Source of the DNA: Lysobacterales bacterium
GTDB taxonomy: Bacteria; Pseudomonadota; Gammaproteobacteria; Xanthomonadales; Rhodanobacteraceae
NCBI GenBank assembly: GCA_016721015.1
Contig: JADKJL010000007.1
Location: forward strand, 62,001 to 126,000
Direction: 5' to 3'
DNA: 64,000 nt
In this document: one piece after another, positions 63,448 through 64,000 of the stretch
Layout: the number at the start of each line of letters is the position of its first letter
How positions within the stretch are numbered: the first letter of the stretch is position 1
The notes under the pieces: model-generated
Told to the model about the DNA's origin: nothing
What the model saw: only the letters and a program-made list of their open reading frames with translations
The model's database searches: none
Program-made: the position numbers and the translations under genes

Positions 63448-64000
63448 CAGCCGATCTGGGAATCCACGGAAAATGTCAGCCAGGCGAAATCACACTCGCC
63501 ACCCGAACGATCGCGCAACTCGTGGCCAGGATCGGCAGGCACGTCAATCGAATCGAATCGGACTGACTGGCCATGCGCACTCAAGGCAAGCACATAGCGT
63601 CCTTGCGCGAGCACCGGTCGCACCCTGCCGAGCAAGGCCGACGAGGCAATCGCGAGCGATCCCGAAGTCGTGCCGGCAAGTTCGGCACGGAAGCCGGCCA
63701 GGGTGGCTGAGTCGACTTCAAACGAAAACGGCTTGCTGGACGGCGAGATCGAATCCGGCTGATGGCTGGCGATCCGATACGGACGCAGACCCTCGTCGGT
63801 TGCGAACATCGCGTCAATCGCCAACGCGCCGAATTCCGACGGAAAACCGATCGCATCGATACGCAGACGGACACGCTGCGGCGGCGCACAGGCGTCGCCA
63901 CTGCACTGATCCAGTGAACGCCAATGCTGCGTTGCATCGCTGCCCTCAAGACGCGCGAGTGAGGTGTGCAGCAATGGCGCGGCGCTTCGGCTGAGAGCGG
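63447..64000 (-). CDS. Unidentified protein, 5' end outside window
   Basis: An open frame without stops runs to the right edge of the window, so the gene is partial. The visible ~184 residues have no recognised domain. The C-terminal part (GHELRDRSGGECDFAWLTFSVD) and a beta-strand-rich pattern suggest a globular beta protein. It is coupled to the GNAT gene; neighbouring DUF6916 hints at a phage-tail-collar-like locus, which is weak. Confidence 0.5.
   Translation of the reverse strand, partial: ALSRSAAPLLHTSLARLEGSDATQHWRSLDQCSGDACAPPQRVRLRIDAIGFPSEFGALAIDAMFATDEGLRPYRIASHQPDSISPSSKPFSFEVDSATLAGFRAELAGTTSGSLAIASSALLGRVRPVLAQGRYVLALSAHGQSVRFDSIDVPADPGHELRDRSGGECDFAWLTFSVDSQIG

Overview
The window is chromosomal, GC-rich gammaproteobacterial DNA, most likely from the Xanthomonadales (Lysobacterales). 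Three things point there: the plant-type (GCS2 family) glutamate-cysteine ligase, the block endonuclease/exonuclease/phosphatase - two dsbA - cytochrome c4 - engB, and the general gene style with many ATGA and TGATG overlaps. The taxonomic call is an inference from gene content. No rRNA, tRNA, CRISPR array or intact insertion sequence was recognised.

Region 1 (1-9972) is central sugar metabolism: the end of pgi, then pgm, tkt, a short-form 6-phosphogluconate dehydrogenase on the other strand, a large GH94 protein and a LOG-family hydrolase. The GH94 protein resembles the C-terminal half of cyclic beta-1,2-glucan synthase, and its reading frame is broken near the N-terminus. A GH94 phosphorylase would yield glucose-1-phosphate, which the neighbouring Pgm would convert to glucose-6-phosphate.

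Region 2 (10021-25500) is a complete periplasmic thiosulfate-oxidation (Sox) cluster, almost all on the minus strand. In transcription order it holds two half-size YeeE/YedE sulfur transporters, a secreted Cys-repeat protein, an uncharacterised His-rich protein, a two-domain rhodanese, soxC, soxD, soxY, soxZ, soxA, soxX, soxB and a SoxH-like metallo-hydrolase. A second minus-strand unit follows, with a FadL-type porin, a SoxF/FccB-like flavoprotein and a Rieske protein. Between the two units, on the plus strand, lies a DUF156 (CsoR/CstR/FrmR) repressor gene with an unusual cysteine arrangement. A 16-bp inverted repeat of the form ATACC-N6-GGTAT occurs upstream of the first gene of each minus-strand unit, which suggests that this regulator controls the whole locus.

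Region 3 (25655-37903) is mostly housekeeping: a TfoX-C protein and MsrC, BioD with a C-terminal extension, RsmC, an RsuA-type pseudouridine synthase, DUF1415, a 7TMR-DISM diguanylate cyclase, an EEP hydrolase, two DsbA proteins, cytochrome c4, EngB and GshA. A 286-bp MITE-like element with 31-bp terminal inverted repeats and TA flanks sits just before rsmC. Several stem-loops follow gshA.

Region 4 (37915-62420) is a large acyl-CoA catabolic island. The minus-strand arm runs from a ComB-like phosphatase through an APH-family kinase, a hydrolase, a FadJ-like enzyme, a thiolase, acyl-CoA dehydrogenases, a MaoC hydratase and two SDRs to a TonB receptor. The plus-strand arm has an ACAD10/11-like dehydrogenase, an IclR regulator, a quinone oxidoreductase, an acyl-CoA ligase, two thioesterases, a class II aldolase, a permease and a zinc alcohol dehydrogenase. 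An APH kinase next to an ACAD10/11-like dehydrogenase suggests that 4-hydroxyacyl-CoAs are degraded through a phosphorylated intermediate, as in the Lva levulinate pathway. A 17-bp palindrome lies in the divergent promoter region.

Region 5 (62628-64000) holds a DUF6916 protein, a GNAT acetyltransferase and an unidentified gene that runs off the window.
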